Source of the DNA: Rhodamnia argentea
Taxonomy: Eukaryota; Streptophyta; Magnoliopsida; Myrtales; Myrtaceae
Direction of reading: 5' to 3'
Assembly: GCF_020921035.1 (NCBI RefSeq)
Contig: NC_063156.1
Location: 23,608,283 to 23,672,282 of the forward strand
DNA: 64,000 bases
Shown here in pieces: positions 47,245-60,120 of this stretch (position 1 is the stretch's first letter; every line of letters starts with the position of its first letter). The position numbers and the translations under genes are program-made. The notes under the pieces were generated by a model. That model had not been told where the DNA came from. It ran no database searches and saw nothing but the letters and a program-made list of their open reading frames with translations.

Positions 47245-47764
47245 CACGATCTTGAAATGTGCCTTGATTTAAATAGCAGACCCGCAAGATTTTCCGATTG
47301 ACCCCATGTGCTCGCCTTCTTTGACTGATGACTGACGGCTGCGGAACCAAACAATCGGAAAATAAGACGAATGATTTCACGACAATTCCAACCTTGCCGC
47401 CCAAGCAAAATCGAGGATTCCACGACAAAATGAATTAATAAATGCAGACACAAAGAGCTGGTGGTCGTGATCTTTGTCCTAAAGCGTTGCGTCAGGACGA
47501 ATAAAGACGGCATGCCATGTCTCTGTCAAACAGGCGTGGCCAAGCATAACTCCATATTGGAAAATGCTGCAACAAATTTTTTTTTCTTTTTTAATTTCTT
47601 GTCTCGGTTGACTCAGTAAAGACAAAGACATTGCTGAAGAAAATGCATCCACGTTTCTTTCCACGGATTGGTAACACGTGCAATGTGTATTGTAGATATA
47701 ACTTATGTTTCCACTTTTTCCTTTTTGGAAACCCCATGTGTTTTTGGCTGACCGATGATCAGAC

Positions 47765-48360
47765 AAAGTATCCAAAAAAGTCACGAATCTATTGTATTTG
47801 TATCGATTCAGTCCGAAATTTTTTAATAGTACTAATTGAATCATAAAATTTTTTATGATTAGCCAATCTAGTCTATCTAACTAATTTTAATCGAAAATCG
47901 CCGACATGAACGACAGTCGTCCGACATGGCATGGTCGCTGCTAACATGGATGAGTTCTATTATTTTTGTTTTCTTCTTTTGTCTTTTCCTTTCTTTCCCA
48001 ACTTTGGGGCAGCGAGGTTGCCTGCCGACCATCGCTAGCCATATGCGAGGGCATCGGTCCCTCACCTAGATCGGGGCAAGGCCCGACACCCTCGTGGCCA
48101 ATGAGGGCCGCGACACCCTTGCCTGGTCTAGGCAAGGGCCGCGATGCTCTCACCGACCTAGAGTTGTAAAAAAGAAAAAAACAAAGAAAGGAAATAAAAA
48201 CATTGAAAAGATATAAAAATTTTCCATGTCAGCAATGGTTGTGCCACGTAGAACCCCCGGCATCCATGTAAAAGGTTTTGGACTCAATCAGTACAATTAA
48301 AAAGTTTAAAATTGAATTGGCACCCGATGCAATAAATTTAGTTCTTTTTTGATACTTTCC
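47765..48360. mobile_element. Mutator-like fold-back MITE (element B), unit 2
   Basis: Counterpart of 31216-31830 with the same inverted arms and GC-rich core. It lacks about 25 bp near 48268 relative to unit 1 (the stretch around GGGGATTATAGGGTC). Confidence 0.5.
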
Positions 48361-49036
48361 CTAATGATAACCTAACGTGTGATTTCCGAACTCGGATCAA
48401 GTGAGCTTCGGCATCAACCCAGATGACAATTTGAGTTCCCACAAATAAATAGGTCGAGCATTTGGTCTCCTTGCATTTGCATACATGCTTTCATAGTATG
48501 TCAATCATTCAGCTCAGGAGCTAGAGCTTTCCCGTTCAAACCATATCAATTGCGCGAACTAGTCCGTGTGAGGGCTATCGACCCGGATCTAAGGTTAAGA
48601 CTCAAACGGTTTATAGGGGTTGCAAGGTATTTGACAGGCTTTCATCAATAATCAAATTTTCAACGGGGATATAATCGATTTCGTCTATTGAATTCAATTC
48701 AAGCAGTGATGTTTTAGTGACTAAAATCTAATTTAATGCAAAAATAATCATGGGGGTGATTCCATTCAATCCAAGCAATGAATGTTTTAGTGACTAAGGC
48801 TAATGCAATGCCACACTGATCATGGGGGTGATTAGATTGGAATAATGATGCGTCCTCCTTCCCAGATCGCCAGAAGCACGAGCCGACTGACGTGACCATG
48901 CTCCATTTACGATTCTGCCCTTTTCTTACATAGAAAGCGAAAAAGTGGATCCTTTGGAAGCTGGAACAATCAGTCAAACGTATGTCATTCTCCTGCTTTT
49001 TGAAATTTTTTTAAGAAGGCTAATGACATATACATT

Positions 49037-49309
49037 TGAAGAACAGAATAGTTTTTGGGGAAAAGAAAAAGTTGAACGAGAAGCTTTTGAAGGGATGAAA
49101 TTCTGTATATCGTTCTAAATTCTTACATATACATAAGAACATATAAATACAAGAATGTAGAAATAGGAAAAAAATATACAATATGTTATTTTCCTATTCT
49201 ATAGACTAAGTATCCAATATTAGAGATTTACAGAATTAATCAATCTAAGATGTGCACAAAATAAAATCAATCTTCAGCATTTAGTCCCAATTTACAACTC
49301 ATGTCAACA
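49037..49309 (-). repeat. 3' LTR of the unit 2 Copia element
   Basis: TGAAGAACAG...ATGTCAACA, followed by the CTCCCCCTCAAG polypurine complement. Confidence 0.85.
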
Positions 49310-49461
49310 CTCCCCCTCAAGTTGATGCATAAATATATTTAATGTCCAACTTGTTGAGCGAGTTGTAGAAGATCCCGCTTAATACAGCCTTCGTCAGTAT
49401 GTCAGCCAATTGATCTTCAGATTTATTAAAAAAAAAATCGAGCTATCTTGTTATCCAGATT

Positions 49462-52400
49462 TTATTTGATAAAATGTCGATCTACCTTAATATGCTTGGT
49501 ACGAGCGTGCTGAATTGAATTGTGAGAAATATCAATGGCAGTATTATAGTCACAAAACAAATTCATCTCAAACTTGGGAGCAAGGCTAAGTTCCGACATT
49601 AACCTCTTGAGCCAACTAAGTTCACAAAGTCCTTTGGCTATCCCCCTGAATTTGGCTTCCGCACTCGACAATACTACTATTTTATGTTTCTTGCTTCTCC
49701 AAGTGACACAATTCCCTCATACAAAAGTAAAATACCATGATGTCGATTTCCGGTCCGAAACACTCCATGCCCAATCTGCATCTATAAAACCTCCAATTTC
49801 AAGATGCCCATTCTTTGAAACTAAGAGTCATTTCCTTCGATCGGACTTCAAGTAGCGAAAGATTCGAACCCCAACATTCATATGATCTTCAATAGGTGCA
49901 TGCATGCATTGCCTAACAATGCTCACAGCACACGCAATATCCGGACGAGTATGAGACAAATAGATTAACTTTCCCACTAACCTTTGATATCTCTTCTCAC
50001 TAGTTGGCACCAGATCCGAGTATTTTTCAAGTTTGTAATTCTGAACAATTGAAGTATCAACTCGCTTACAATCTAGCATCCCCATCTTTGCCAATAGGTC
50101 TAGTACATATTTCCGTTGAGAAAGAAATATGCCTCCTTTCGTTTTGGCTATCTCAATTCCTAAGAAACACTTGAGTCCCCCAAGATTCTTCATTTCAAAC
50201 TCCACTACGAATCTCTCTTAGAGTTTAGAAATCTCCTCCAAATCGCCCCATGTTATAATCATATCATCCAAATAAATAATCAAAACTGTTGCCTTTTCTT
50301 CATTTGCCTCTAGAATAATGTATGATCTGATAAATCTCCTTAAGAGTACTCATATCTTTTCATAGCCAAGCTAAAATGACCAAACCAAGCACGAGGAGAT
50401 TGTTTTAGTCCATATAGAGAACATTGCAACTTATATACAACGCCTTGCTGTGAGAAAACACTGTACCCGGGTGAAATATCCATATAAATCTCTTCTTCAA
50501 GGTCACCATGGAGGAAAGCATTCTTGACATCAAACGGGTGTAGTGGCCAATCTAAGTTGGCAGTAAGAGACATCATAAATCTAACGGTGTTAAGCTTTGC
50601 AAATGTAGAGAATGTATCCTAGTAATCTACGCCATATGTCTATGTGTATCCCTTTGCTATAAACCTTGCCTTATATCTCTTGATGGATCCATCCACCTTG
50701 TATTTAACGGAGAACACTCATTTACACCCCACGGTTTTCTTCCCTTCGGGCAATCCCATAAACTTTTAAGTTCTATTTTTCCGTAACGCCTTTGGGTCTT
50801 CCAAGGCTTCATGTACCCTATCGGGAACATGGAATGAAGACACATTAGACGTATATGCTTTCAGTGGTTTTGACAATCTCCTAGTTGACACATAGTTTGC
50901 AATGGGATATTTTGATCTCCTTTTCTCCACATCCGGTAAGTATCGGTTTGGGAGCTTGCCATGATTATACCCGCTAGGTAACTTATATCCAAGAGGTATA
51001 TTACAATTATCAAGATTATAGGATGTTGTAGGGAAAATTATCTTAGGAATATCCTCGGGAGATGAGTTGAGTAATGGAGAGTGGGGAAACTATTTTTGCA
51101 CATCGTGTTCATGTATGGCCTGCCCATCCCTCGTTGAGACCTACCCAACCTTCGGCACCACCTGCCCAGCCCTTGTTGGCAATGTTTGGACTTGCTTATC
51201 CTCCGTTGGGATTGACCCAACTTTCGACATCTCCTGCCCAGCCCATGTCGACAATGTCGGGGCATGCCCAGCTGTCATTGTGATACTACGGCCATTCACC
51301 CATTAATTCTTCATTCCTTCCCATATCTCCTCCTAAAAGGAAGAGTTGGATATCGGAAAAATTAGTTCAGATTCCATGAAGGTCACATCCATAGTAACAT
51401 AGGTTTTTCGGGTAGACAGATTGTAGCAATTATAGCACACAACACGTGGATCAAGTTTAGTGCGCTGATTTTTATGGATGTGTACGAAGGCTACACAGCC
51501 AAAAACTTTAAGGGAAATCATCAAAGTTGAAGGGAGAGAAACATGCACTAACGGAGTCTATAGTGGAGTCTAAAATGCCAACACTTTAAAGGCGTCCTAT
51601 TAAAGAGATGAACCACCGTGACAACCGCATTGTCCCAAAATTTGTTCGGAACATAAGCTCTAATTAATAGTGCATGAGCTGTCTTTAGGATGTGTTTGTT
51701 CTTCCATTTAGCTACCCTATTTTGCTGTGGTGTATGTGGGAAAAAGTACACTAGAAATGCCATAACTTTTGTACGGCGTTCACTTGAATGCAATAACTTT
51801 CAAAACGTTCACTTAAGTGCTATAACTTTCAAAAATTATTCACTTGAGTGCCATGTTGATGTGGATGCCGGAAAAGCTGACTTGGCAACCGGAAAGCTGA
51901 CGTGGATCACCGGAAAGCTGACGTGGCACGCCGAAAAAGTTGTTGTAGCACTCAAGTGAACGATTTTGCTCCAACGTGACATTCAAGTGAACGATTTTTG
52001 AAAGTTATGGCACCTAAGTGAATGTTTTGAAAGTTATGGCACTCAAGTGAACGCCATACACAAGTTATGACACTCATGGTGTACTTATCCCGGTGTATGT
52101 GTATAGGACGTCTCATGAAGGAGACCATGCTGCTGAAAATATACTTGCAGGTGTTGATTGGCATTTTCTCCACCACTATCAATACGAAGAACTGGAACTT
52201 TAGCACCAAATTGCGTCTTTATCATAGTATGGAAGATACAAACCACATTTGATACTTTGTCTTTATGTTTCATCAAATATTACCAAGTCATTCAAGTGCA
52301 ATCATCAACAAAGGTCACAAATCACGTAATTCCCAAAACAGTAGTAATAGGAGAAGGATCCCAAACATCCGAATGTAATAAGGAAAAAGGAACACTCTTA

Positions 52401-53960
52401 TTCAAACTTAGTAGAAAAGGAACACGATGGCTTTTAGCAAAAACAAAAGTCTCATATTAGAAAGCTGAGTCTCATAAATTGGAAAACAACTTAGGAAATA
52501 AATATTTCATATAACCAAAGGATGGGTGCCCCAACCGACGAATGCCATGGCTAAACTTGCTTCCCCTTGCTACGGGAGGAAGGTCTTGTATGGTTCACAC
52601 TCCCAGAATTGAAATTGTCCATGTAGTACAACCTCCCTCTCTTAATACTATGCCCAGTGATCTCTTACGTGAGAATATCCTGAAAAAGTAAAAAAAATTG
52701 GATACATTAGAGCAACGCAATTGAGCTCTTCAGTGGCTTGACCGACGGATATCAATTTATTTGACAATGATGGAACTAGAAGGGTATTAGACAGAGAGAG
52801 TGACGTTGAAAGAGCAACAATCCCAGCTCTTGTCATAAGATAAGTAGTTCCATTAGCATTGGTGATCCTATGACGCCTTGGTTGCGTAACCCCGACGAAG
52901 TCGCCTGGATTGAAGGTCATGTGATCCGTATCTCCCGAATCAATAATCCATCCACTTTACTTATCGTGATTATAAGTAAATAAAGCACATCCATAATTAC
53001 CTTCATATATTGCAGTTGAATTACTAGTTGGTTCTACCTGAGAGATCAATAACAAATGAGGTTCCACTGTTACAAGTGAAGCTTTCCTTTTTTCGCCATT
53101 CACCTCACATTTAGCTTGTTTTCGTGCCTTGAGTTCTTTCCACCAATCTGGATACCCATGTAACTTAAAGCATGTCTCATGGGTATGTTTCATGGTCCCA
53201 CAATGCGTGCATCCACCAACTGGTTGGGATTTCTGCCTTTAGATTGTGATGTTTCTTCTACCACCCGAGGAGATGCCTATTTTGAAAATTTACAGCATTG
53301 ACACCTCGTGGATCTCGTCAGCAGAGGCAATCTTGGCCCCCATCTTCTTCCCTCTCGATACCATGGCAGTGGCGTGTGTAGTGTCTGTGCTCGCCAACAT
53401 CACCGCCTGTCGTAGATCTTCCCATCGAACACGGGCATATGCTAGCTCAATTGTAGGGAAAGGTTGCATTTGGAGTACATCAGCTCAGACTTTATCCAAG
53501 CGATCAATACACACTATCTTCCTGAATAGCATCATTGTATCTCTCTATATCAACAGGACATATCATCGGATTTGGACGGCTGAAATCAATTTCCCTCCAT
53601 AAGCCTTGTAGACCATTGTAGTAGGTTTTAATGGTCCTCTAGCCTGTCTCATTCTAGTCACACGTACGTCTCTTCAAATCATAAACTTGAGAAGTATCAA
53701 TTCCATAAAAAAGTAATAGCACCGAATCCCCACCATTGAATCCTCGATTTTTCACTTTCTAAAGCTTGCATCTGTCGATTGGGGTTGAGGAAGATCCCCA
53801 TTGATATATCCCAATTTGTCTTTTGCCGGAGATATACATACCAAAGGCCATAGTTGGTGCCGTCCAACTTGATGGCGATCTGTACTGTGGAATATTCATC
53901 GTGTGATGTTTGAATCTGGTTCTGGGTCGGGATCTGCTGCATCTTGGTCGTAATCCTCAA
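49462..53960 (-). pseudogene. Copia gag-pol coding remnants, unit 2
   Basis: Same domain pieces as unit 1. In several places unit 2 keeps the more canonical residue: IAIKLDGTNYGLW in gag (unit 1 has KLDDTNY), MTFNPGDFVGVTQ (unit 1 MTFNPDDFVRVTQ), and SHTRPDIACAVSIVRQ (unit 1 SHTRPYIACAVS) in the pol C-terminal part. Elsewhere unit 1 is more canonical (EEEIYMDIPPGY versus EEEIYMDISPGY). Both are non-functional. Confidence 0.88.
51739..52092. mobile_element. Mutator-like MITE nested in the Copia integrase, unit 2
   Basis: Same insertion point as in unit 1, with GTGTATGTG duplications at 51730-51738 and 52093-52101. Here the left terminus GGAAAAAGTACACTAG is closer to the right terminus than in unit 1 (which has GTATACTAG). 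Confidence 0.8.
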
Positions 53961-54055
53961 GGATTGCTATTGCAGAAGGATCCTTGCTGCTCCCCTATTG
54001 AGTCTCCAGTTTGTTTCTATCTCCCATGACTGTTGCTCACCGGATCAATAACGCT

Positions 54056-54067
54056 GCTCTAATACCA
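54056..54067 (-). other. Copia primer binding site, unit 2
   Basis: TGGTATTAGAGC in the sense strand, directly next to the 5' LTR. Confidence 0.8.
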
Positions 54068-54348
54068 TGAAGAAGAGAATAGTTTTTGGGGAAAAAGAAA
54101 AGTTGACAGAGAAGCTTTTGAAGGAATGGAATTCTGTATATCGTTCTATGTTCTTACATGCAACATAAGGACATATAACTACAAGAATGTAGAAATAGGA
54201 ATAAAAATATACAAGATGCTATCTATTTTCCTATTCTATAAACTAAGCAATCCAATCTTAGTGATTTACAGAATCGATCAATCTAAGATCTGCACAAAAT
54301 AAAATCGTACTTTCAACATTTAGTCCCAATTTACAGCTCACGCCAACA
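54068..54348 (-). repeat. 5' LTR of the unit 2 Copia element
   Basis: TGAAGAAGAG...CGCCAACA; appears identical by eye to the unit 1 copy at 37542-37822. Confidence 0.85.
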
Positions 54349-55674
54349 ATATCGGCAGTGGAAATACTATCGGCTAAAAAGATAAGTTAATATATTTTGT
54401 TAATAAGTCAGGTTTGAAAGATGATAACGCACGGACTCTTTTCTCGGATTACACCTACCTAATGGCGTGGTTATGGAATTAATAATTCTGCGATGTCATA
54501 AATACTTTTTATTCTTTGTTATGACCGAGAAATTCATTGGTTTCGTCTCGAAGTCAAACTAACATATGGTCCAAATTCGATTCGCATGGAGCAGATATTA
54601 GTAGGTGATTCGCGATAATGAACCATGTTCGCAACATGTCGGGTCACGGACACATATGACTAGTTCAGTAATCCTGTTAGCTCAATTCAAGCGGACCCGC
54701 CTACTCGGTATTTACTACTTGGTCTTTCCTTTGCTTAGAAATTCACAAGTAGTTTTGTTACTGTTTGAACGGTGGACTTTTCTAATGAACTATAGCAACT
54801 CATAAATTTTAAAAAAAAATTATGATTGTAGTTTGTATTACGTTGCCAGTTGCCATATTATTGTACTAATGACCCGGAGCACGTTATAATTATATTTGAT
54901 GAGGGTGAACAAGATGGACCGATCAAATCTGAAATAGCCTGGGCCAATTCCAATTACATAAAATTGAAACCGCTGATTTTCGATCCAGTTCAAGGTTCCA
55001 AGGAGGAACTCAAAAGTACCTTTGTTAGAGACTAGCTCCTTTTCAACCTATATAGTTAGCTCGTAGTTCTATCAGAGGGTCGTACGCACGTTTGCCAACT
55101 TTTCATCGGCGATAATAATGTCGTCACTGAGATTGGCTTTCTGGTTGGATTCTCGATTTTTAGGTGCGACCGAACTGGATTGGGAACCAATCATCCCTAA
55201 TATTTGACTAGAAGGGGAATGATGGGTACTAGAACTGTAAGTGGACAAACGCCACGTCAGTCGGCTTCTGGTTGCGGTGCGCTTCTTCGGAGCTTGTATC
55301 GTTTTAGTCACAGAAATTAGAAACGCTCATCGGTCAGAAGACCCGGACCATGTACAGGTCGGAAAATGACAAGAGAGACTGATGACCACATGCTCTTGTC
55401 TTTCCTCTTTGTTTTGCTTGCCTTTCATGAATCACACTTCCTCGCCACTTGACCTCCTAATCTAACCCGAAGTCTTAAAAATTTCCACTGGAATCTCCTG
55501 TTGAATGGGCACAAAGGAAGCCGCAAATCAATGGCTGACACACTGAAGCCCGTGCAAGAAAGAACTTCGTCGTTTCCCGCAACAAGACAGAGACAAACAA
55601 GTCTCGCCGCATGCTTAAATACCCGCCGCAGCCTCGCAAATTCCTGCGCTCTTTCTCTCTCTCTATAAGCAACC
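54349..55674 (+). promoter_or_regulatory. Upstream region of MATE copy 2
   Basis: Nearly identical to 37823-39146. The differences I see are one extra G in GTCGGGTCACGG, one extra A in an A run, and CTTTCTCTCTCTC versus CCATCTCTCTCTC in the leader. The TATA-like TTAAATACC is conserved at about 55615-55623. Confidence 0.45.
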
Positions 55675-58600
55675 ATGGAGAGAGGAGGACAAGAGACAAG
55701 CCTGAGCTCACCACTGATAGAGCCGTGTGGTGAGGATGGTTTTGCGAGATCATTGGCTTCGAACGAGAGAGAGGAAGAGAAGGGTGCTGTCAGGTGGAGG
55801 AGCGAGGTTCTTGTAGAGATAAAGAAGCAGCTATGGCTTGCTGGTCCGCTCATATCGGTGAGCTTGTTGCTCTACAGCTTGCAGATGATCTCTCTCATGT
55901 TCGTTGGCCATCTTGGCGAGCTGCCTCTCTCCGGCGCTTCCATGGCCACCTCCTTCGCCACCGTCACCGGTTTCAGCTTACTGGTGAGCTTGAGAGATCG
56001 CTGTATTAGCGTTGCTCTTACTTCAATTCAAATTCCATAACAAACAGATTTAATTTATGGTTTTGGCTTAGTTGATGTTCTCATAAATCCATGCTCGAAA
56101 CTTGAGCTGAGACGATGCTATATGTTTGTAATGGATGCTCTTGTCCACGATCAATCTGTTTCTTCGTTTTCTTGTAGCAGATTTGGTAGATGTTACCCTT
56201 TTTAGTCCTGTATTTGTCACCTGAATTCACCGGCAGTTTTTCGTCAGTACTAGATCGACAGACTTTGTTTGAGAATTACTCACTTTGGAGAGGCAACAAA
56301 GGATGAAGATGATGAAATTACTGTCTCCCTTACTATCTAACCGGAAGAAAATAGAACTGGTGCCCATAATTTGGCTTGGCTAGGCTAGCCATATTTTGTT
56401 AGTGCTGCACTGGAGATGCTATTGATACCGGAGTTGAATCTCAGTTCTACCACACATTTATCCAATTTAAACAACAGTGACTAAACTTTGAAGAGCATAT
56501 GTCAGTCTTCTCTTGTGAAGTTCTGATTTTTCTTCTGTCAATCCTCTTTAACTAGATGGGAATGGCCAGCGCATTGGATACGTTCTGCGGCCAATCATAC
56601 GGGGCTAGGCAGTTTCATATGCTTGGAATTCACATGCAGAGAGCTATGTTCATCCTTCTACTAGTAAGCATACCTCTTGCTTGCATCTGGGCAAACACGA
56701 GAATCATACTAGAAGCAGTCGGCCAACAATCAGACATAGCGGCGGAAGCGGGAAAGTACGCCCGATACATGATCCCGTCCCTCTTTGCTTACGGCCTTCT
56801 TCAATGCCTGGTCAAGTTCTTGCAGACTCAGAACATAGTCCTCCCTATGGTGCTGAGCTCGGGAATTGTTACATTACTGCATATCTTCTTCTGTTGGGTT
56901 CTGGTCATGAAAACCGGCCTCGGAAGCAGAGGAGCTGCCTTGGCGAATTCGATATCGTATTGGTTGAACGTGTTGCTGTTGGCGCTTTACGTGAAGTTCT
57001 CTTCTTCGTGCTCCAAGACGTGGACCGGGTTCTCAAAGGAAGCCTTTCACGACATTCTCAGATTCCTTAGACTTTCCATTCCTTCTGCGGTTATGGTCTG
57101 GTAAAAACATCTCAGAACCCTTCATCTCTCTCGTGATCCTGATAAAACCGATGATATGCGCGATCCTCTTTGTTGCTGCAGCTTGGAGATGTGGTCATTC
57201 GAGATGATGGTGCTCCTCTCAGGACTTCTCCCGGACCCGACATTGGAAACTTCGGTGCTTTCTATCAGGTTAATCTCGAGCTCGGCGTTAGTCTTTCGTG
57301 AAATAGTTCAGGATGAGGCGCATTTGATGCACACTTTAGTTTGTAGTATGTATATGACCTCCCAATGTTTACATTCTCAGTCTCAACACCGCCGCGACAG
57401 TTTGGATGATCCCTTACGGACTCAGCTGCGCTGTGAGGTAAGCATGCCAAACTGCGTACATTGCATGACATATTCATATGAATATTAAGACCAAATTGGT
57501 GTGGCAATGGCGTTTCACGTGTTTCCCTGGTCGTCAATCTATACAGCACTCGCGTTTCAAATGAACTAGGGGCTGGGAAGCCTCTGGCTGCGCGTTTGGC
57601 AGTGTATGTGGTCCTCTCCACGGCCGTAACCGAAGGAATTCTGGTCGGAATAGTCTTGATCTCGATACGCAATGTGTGGGGCTATGCTTACAGCGACGAG
57701 ACAGAGGTGGTCGATTACGTAGCCGTCATGATGCCGATTCTAGCAGCTTCAAACTTCTTGGATGGACTCCAATGCGTCCTTTCAGGTTGCTTTTGTCGTT
57801 TTACACGATTGGCGTGTTTTTGATCCGGTCCGATTCTGTTCCTCGTAGATGCCATGAAATCGCAGCTCATGCTCCAAACTAGTGACAGTTATTTGTGTTT
57901 CGCCCTCGCTCTTCTTCAGGAACTGCTAGAGGATGCGGTTGGCAAAAGATTGGGGCCTTTGTCAACCTGGGGTCTTATTACTTGGTTGGCATTCCATCTG
58001 CAATACTGCTAGGTTTTGTTCTCCATGTCGGTGGAAAGGTGAAACTCTTCGGTCTTATACTTTTCATATTCCTCGATTTTACGTTGAAATGTGGAAAGGT
58101 GAAACTCTTCGGTCTTATACTTTTCATATTCCTCGATTTTACGTTGAAATGATACGAACAGTCCCGATCCACAAATATGATTCTGATTAGAATTGATTTT
58201 TTCTGATTTTGTTCTCTGAATAAATTTTAGAGAATCAAAACGCTTTTGATAACTAATAAAAATTTCTATTTTAAATCGAGAGAAAGCAATGAGAAAACTA
58301 AAAGGAAAAAATGAAAAATGTGAGGCTTCATGCTATTTTATGTTTCTGAAAAGTGATTCTTTTTTTTCAAAATCAACTTTTTTTTTATTCTTTTTTTGCC
58401 TAAAACTATTCTCGAGAACAAAATTAGAATCAGAATTATTTACGTTACTAAACATGTTTCTCATCCTTTTTTATCCCGAAAAATAAAATCAGAGAATCAG
58501 AATAGTTGCCGGCCCTAACTTTCTAGGAACGGTGATTACAACCTAGACATGGCCACGGACCGTGAACCGCCGGTTTCGGTTCATGGACCGGCGGTTCCGG

Positions 58601-58913
58601 TTCTAGTTCCGGTGATTCCATGGACCGGTTCCGGGCCCAAACCGGCCTGTGGCCATCTCTATTACAACCCGCTGAATATTTTCTCCTGCTGCAGGGTCTC
58701 TGGCTAGGAATTATCTGCGCGCTAGTGGTGCAAGTGTTCTGCCTTTTCTGCATCTTTCTACGTACTAACTGGGACCAAGAGGTTAGACCCTTTTACATTA
58801 ATAGAGAAGAAATCACTCACCTTGTTCATACTAAAGATTTTCTGCTTTTGCAGGCAAAGAAGGCAGCTGAGAGAGTGCATGACTCCACCATCCCCATAGA
58901 CACAGTGTCATAA
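55675..58913 (+). CDS. DETOXIFICATION (MATE) efflux transporter, tandem copy 2; eight exons
   Basis: Exons: 55675-55983, 56556-57100, 57182-57268, 57381-57437, 57547-57785, 57920-58038, 58695-58781, 58854-58913; 1503 nt, 500 residues. The same MATE landmarks as copy 1 are present, and TM7 keeps the conserved CLEMWSFEMMVLLSGLLP. Other differences from copy 1 include LALYVKFSSSCSKTW (copy 1 LAPYVKFSSLCSKTW), IPYGLS for IPFGLS, and SEVLVE for SEVPVE. Exon 6 ends at donor 58039, but a perfect 60-bp tandem duplication (58031-58090 and 58091-58150) repeats that donor at 58099. Using the second donor adds 20 in-frame residues without a stop. It is convergent with the CDKD kinase gene, whose stop codon lies 1.2 kb downstream. 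Confidence 0.93.
58031..58150. repeat. Perfect 60-bp tandem duplication spanning the exon 6 donor of MATE copy 2
   Basis: The unit GTGGAAAGGTGAAACTCTTC... ending ACGTTGAAAT occurs twice head-to-tail without a mismatch. Unit 1 of the large duplication has it once (41497-41556). It therefore arose after the large duplication or was lost from copy 1, and lack of divergence points to a recent event. Confidence 0.97.
58544..58660. mobile_element. 117-bp TAGACATGGCC-family MITE in MATE intron 6, copy 2
   Basis: Same site and flanking ATTACAACC duplications (58535-58543 and 58661-58669) as in copy 1. The insertion predates the segmental duplication. Confidence 0.8.
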
Positions 58914-60120
58914 GGAAGAATCTAGTTTTAGGTAGAAAAACTCGGAATATGTGAAGATCGAGAAAGCAAAGAGCAAAATGTTATGCTGAATGCTGTACTC
59001 AAAGAATTGCGGAAGAAAATGCAGGATTGCAGTAACTAGTGTAGTTCAATGCCCCAAGTGATGGTCCAAAGTAAGGAAGAGCCGGCGTGTGTAAGCTGAC
59101 CTAAGGCAGGTGTGAAGTGTGAACAGAACGAATGGAGAGTAGGATGATGCCATTGTAACTTTCTACCATCTGAATAACATCAATTTTGATTTTGATTCGA
59201 ATGTTTGTGCAGCTTACTCATTGAAATCTCAAATGGAGTAATTTGAACCGCCTTAATCTCTTTCTAGAGAGCTACTTTAATTCTTAACATCACACAAGCT
59301 AAGCAAGTGCCAATGTACTCGCTAAGTTTGAGATGCAGACGGCATTGTCCATGCTTATTTAGGAAAATTCTTAGTCCAAAAGAAACGACTACTCAATATC
59401 AGAGCTGTGTATATAAAAAAGCCAAGCTCATTCAGTTCTATGCACAGGACAGAGTCAGAAACCAAAACAGAGCCACAAAATATATTAACTGGAAGATAAC
59501 AAGATCACTTAAACTGTTTTCCGAACAATACATCATGAAATTTCCACATCAATGGTCTAAAATTGCATAATCAAGCCCATTTAATTGAAAAATGCGAAGA
59601 GTATCCATATGATAGCTACTCTACAGTATACATACAATAAACAGGATGGATCGGCCTACAGCATTCTCCAGTCTTAATCCTCCATCAAAAGCAACCAAAA
59701 GAACACTGATCATAGAATTAGAATCGGGCACAATAATTAGAGGTGCAAGTAAACCACTCAAAAGCATCAGCTTGGAATAAAAGAAGAAAAATGCCTCCAA
59801 AAATGTCGGCCTTCTACGACCTAGTGTACAAGTTCTCTGTCAAGTAGAAAGGAGGATGTTACCTTTTACTTTTCCCTCCTTTTCATATAATTATTTCCTC
59901 CCCAATTTCAAGCCTAGATAAATGATTGACTTCCAAATTCAACCAAAGTAGCGCCCTCTTCAGTCTCATGATATATGCAAAAGGCGAGCACATTTCCTCA
60001 CCGAACAATGAAACTTTCCGATACTCAAATTACCTCAAGGGAATAACCGCAAGCCTCATTAATGCTTGTGCAGAACTCAGTGTGCATAAACTTAAGAGAG
60101 TCGTGCAAAGCAATGAAGTT

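Larger units (their letters stand above)
49037..54348 (-). mobile_element. Ty1/Copia LTR retrotransposon, degenerate, unit 2
   Basis: Left LTR 49037-49309 and right LTR 54068-54348, PBS 54056-54067 (TGGTATTAGAGC in sense), polypurine tract next to 49310. Gene order and most interrupting lesions match unit 1, so the element was already present and decayed before the segment was duplicated. Coding remnants run from 53960 (gag) down to 49462 (RNase H). Confidence 0.92.

Noticed and set aside
57895-58152. Frame with a tandemly repeated hydrophobic peptide
   Set aside because: Not a separate gene; it is MATE exon 6 read through the duplicated donor into the intron.
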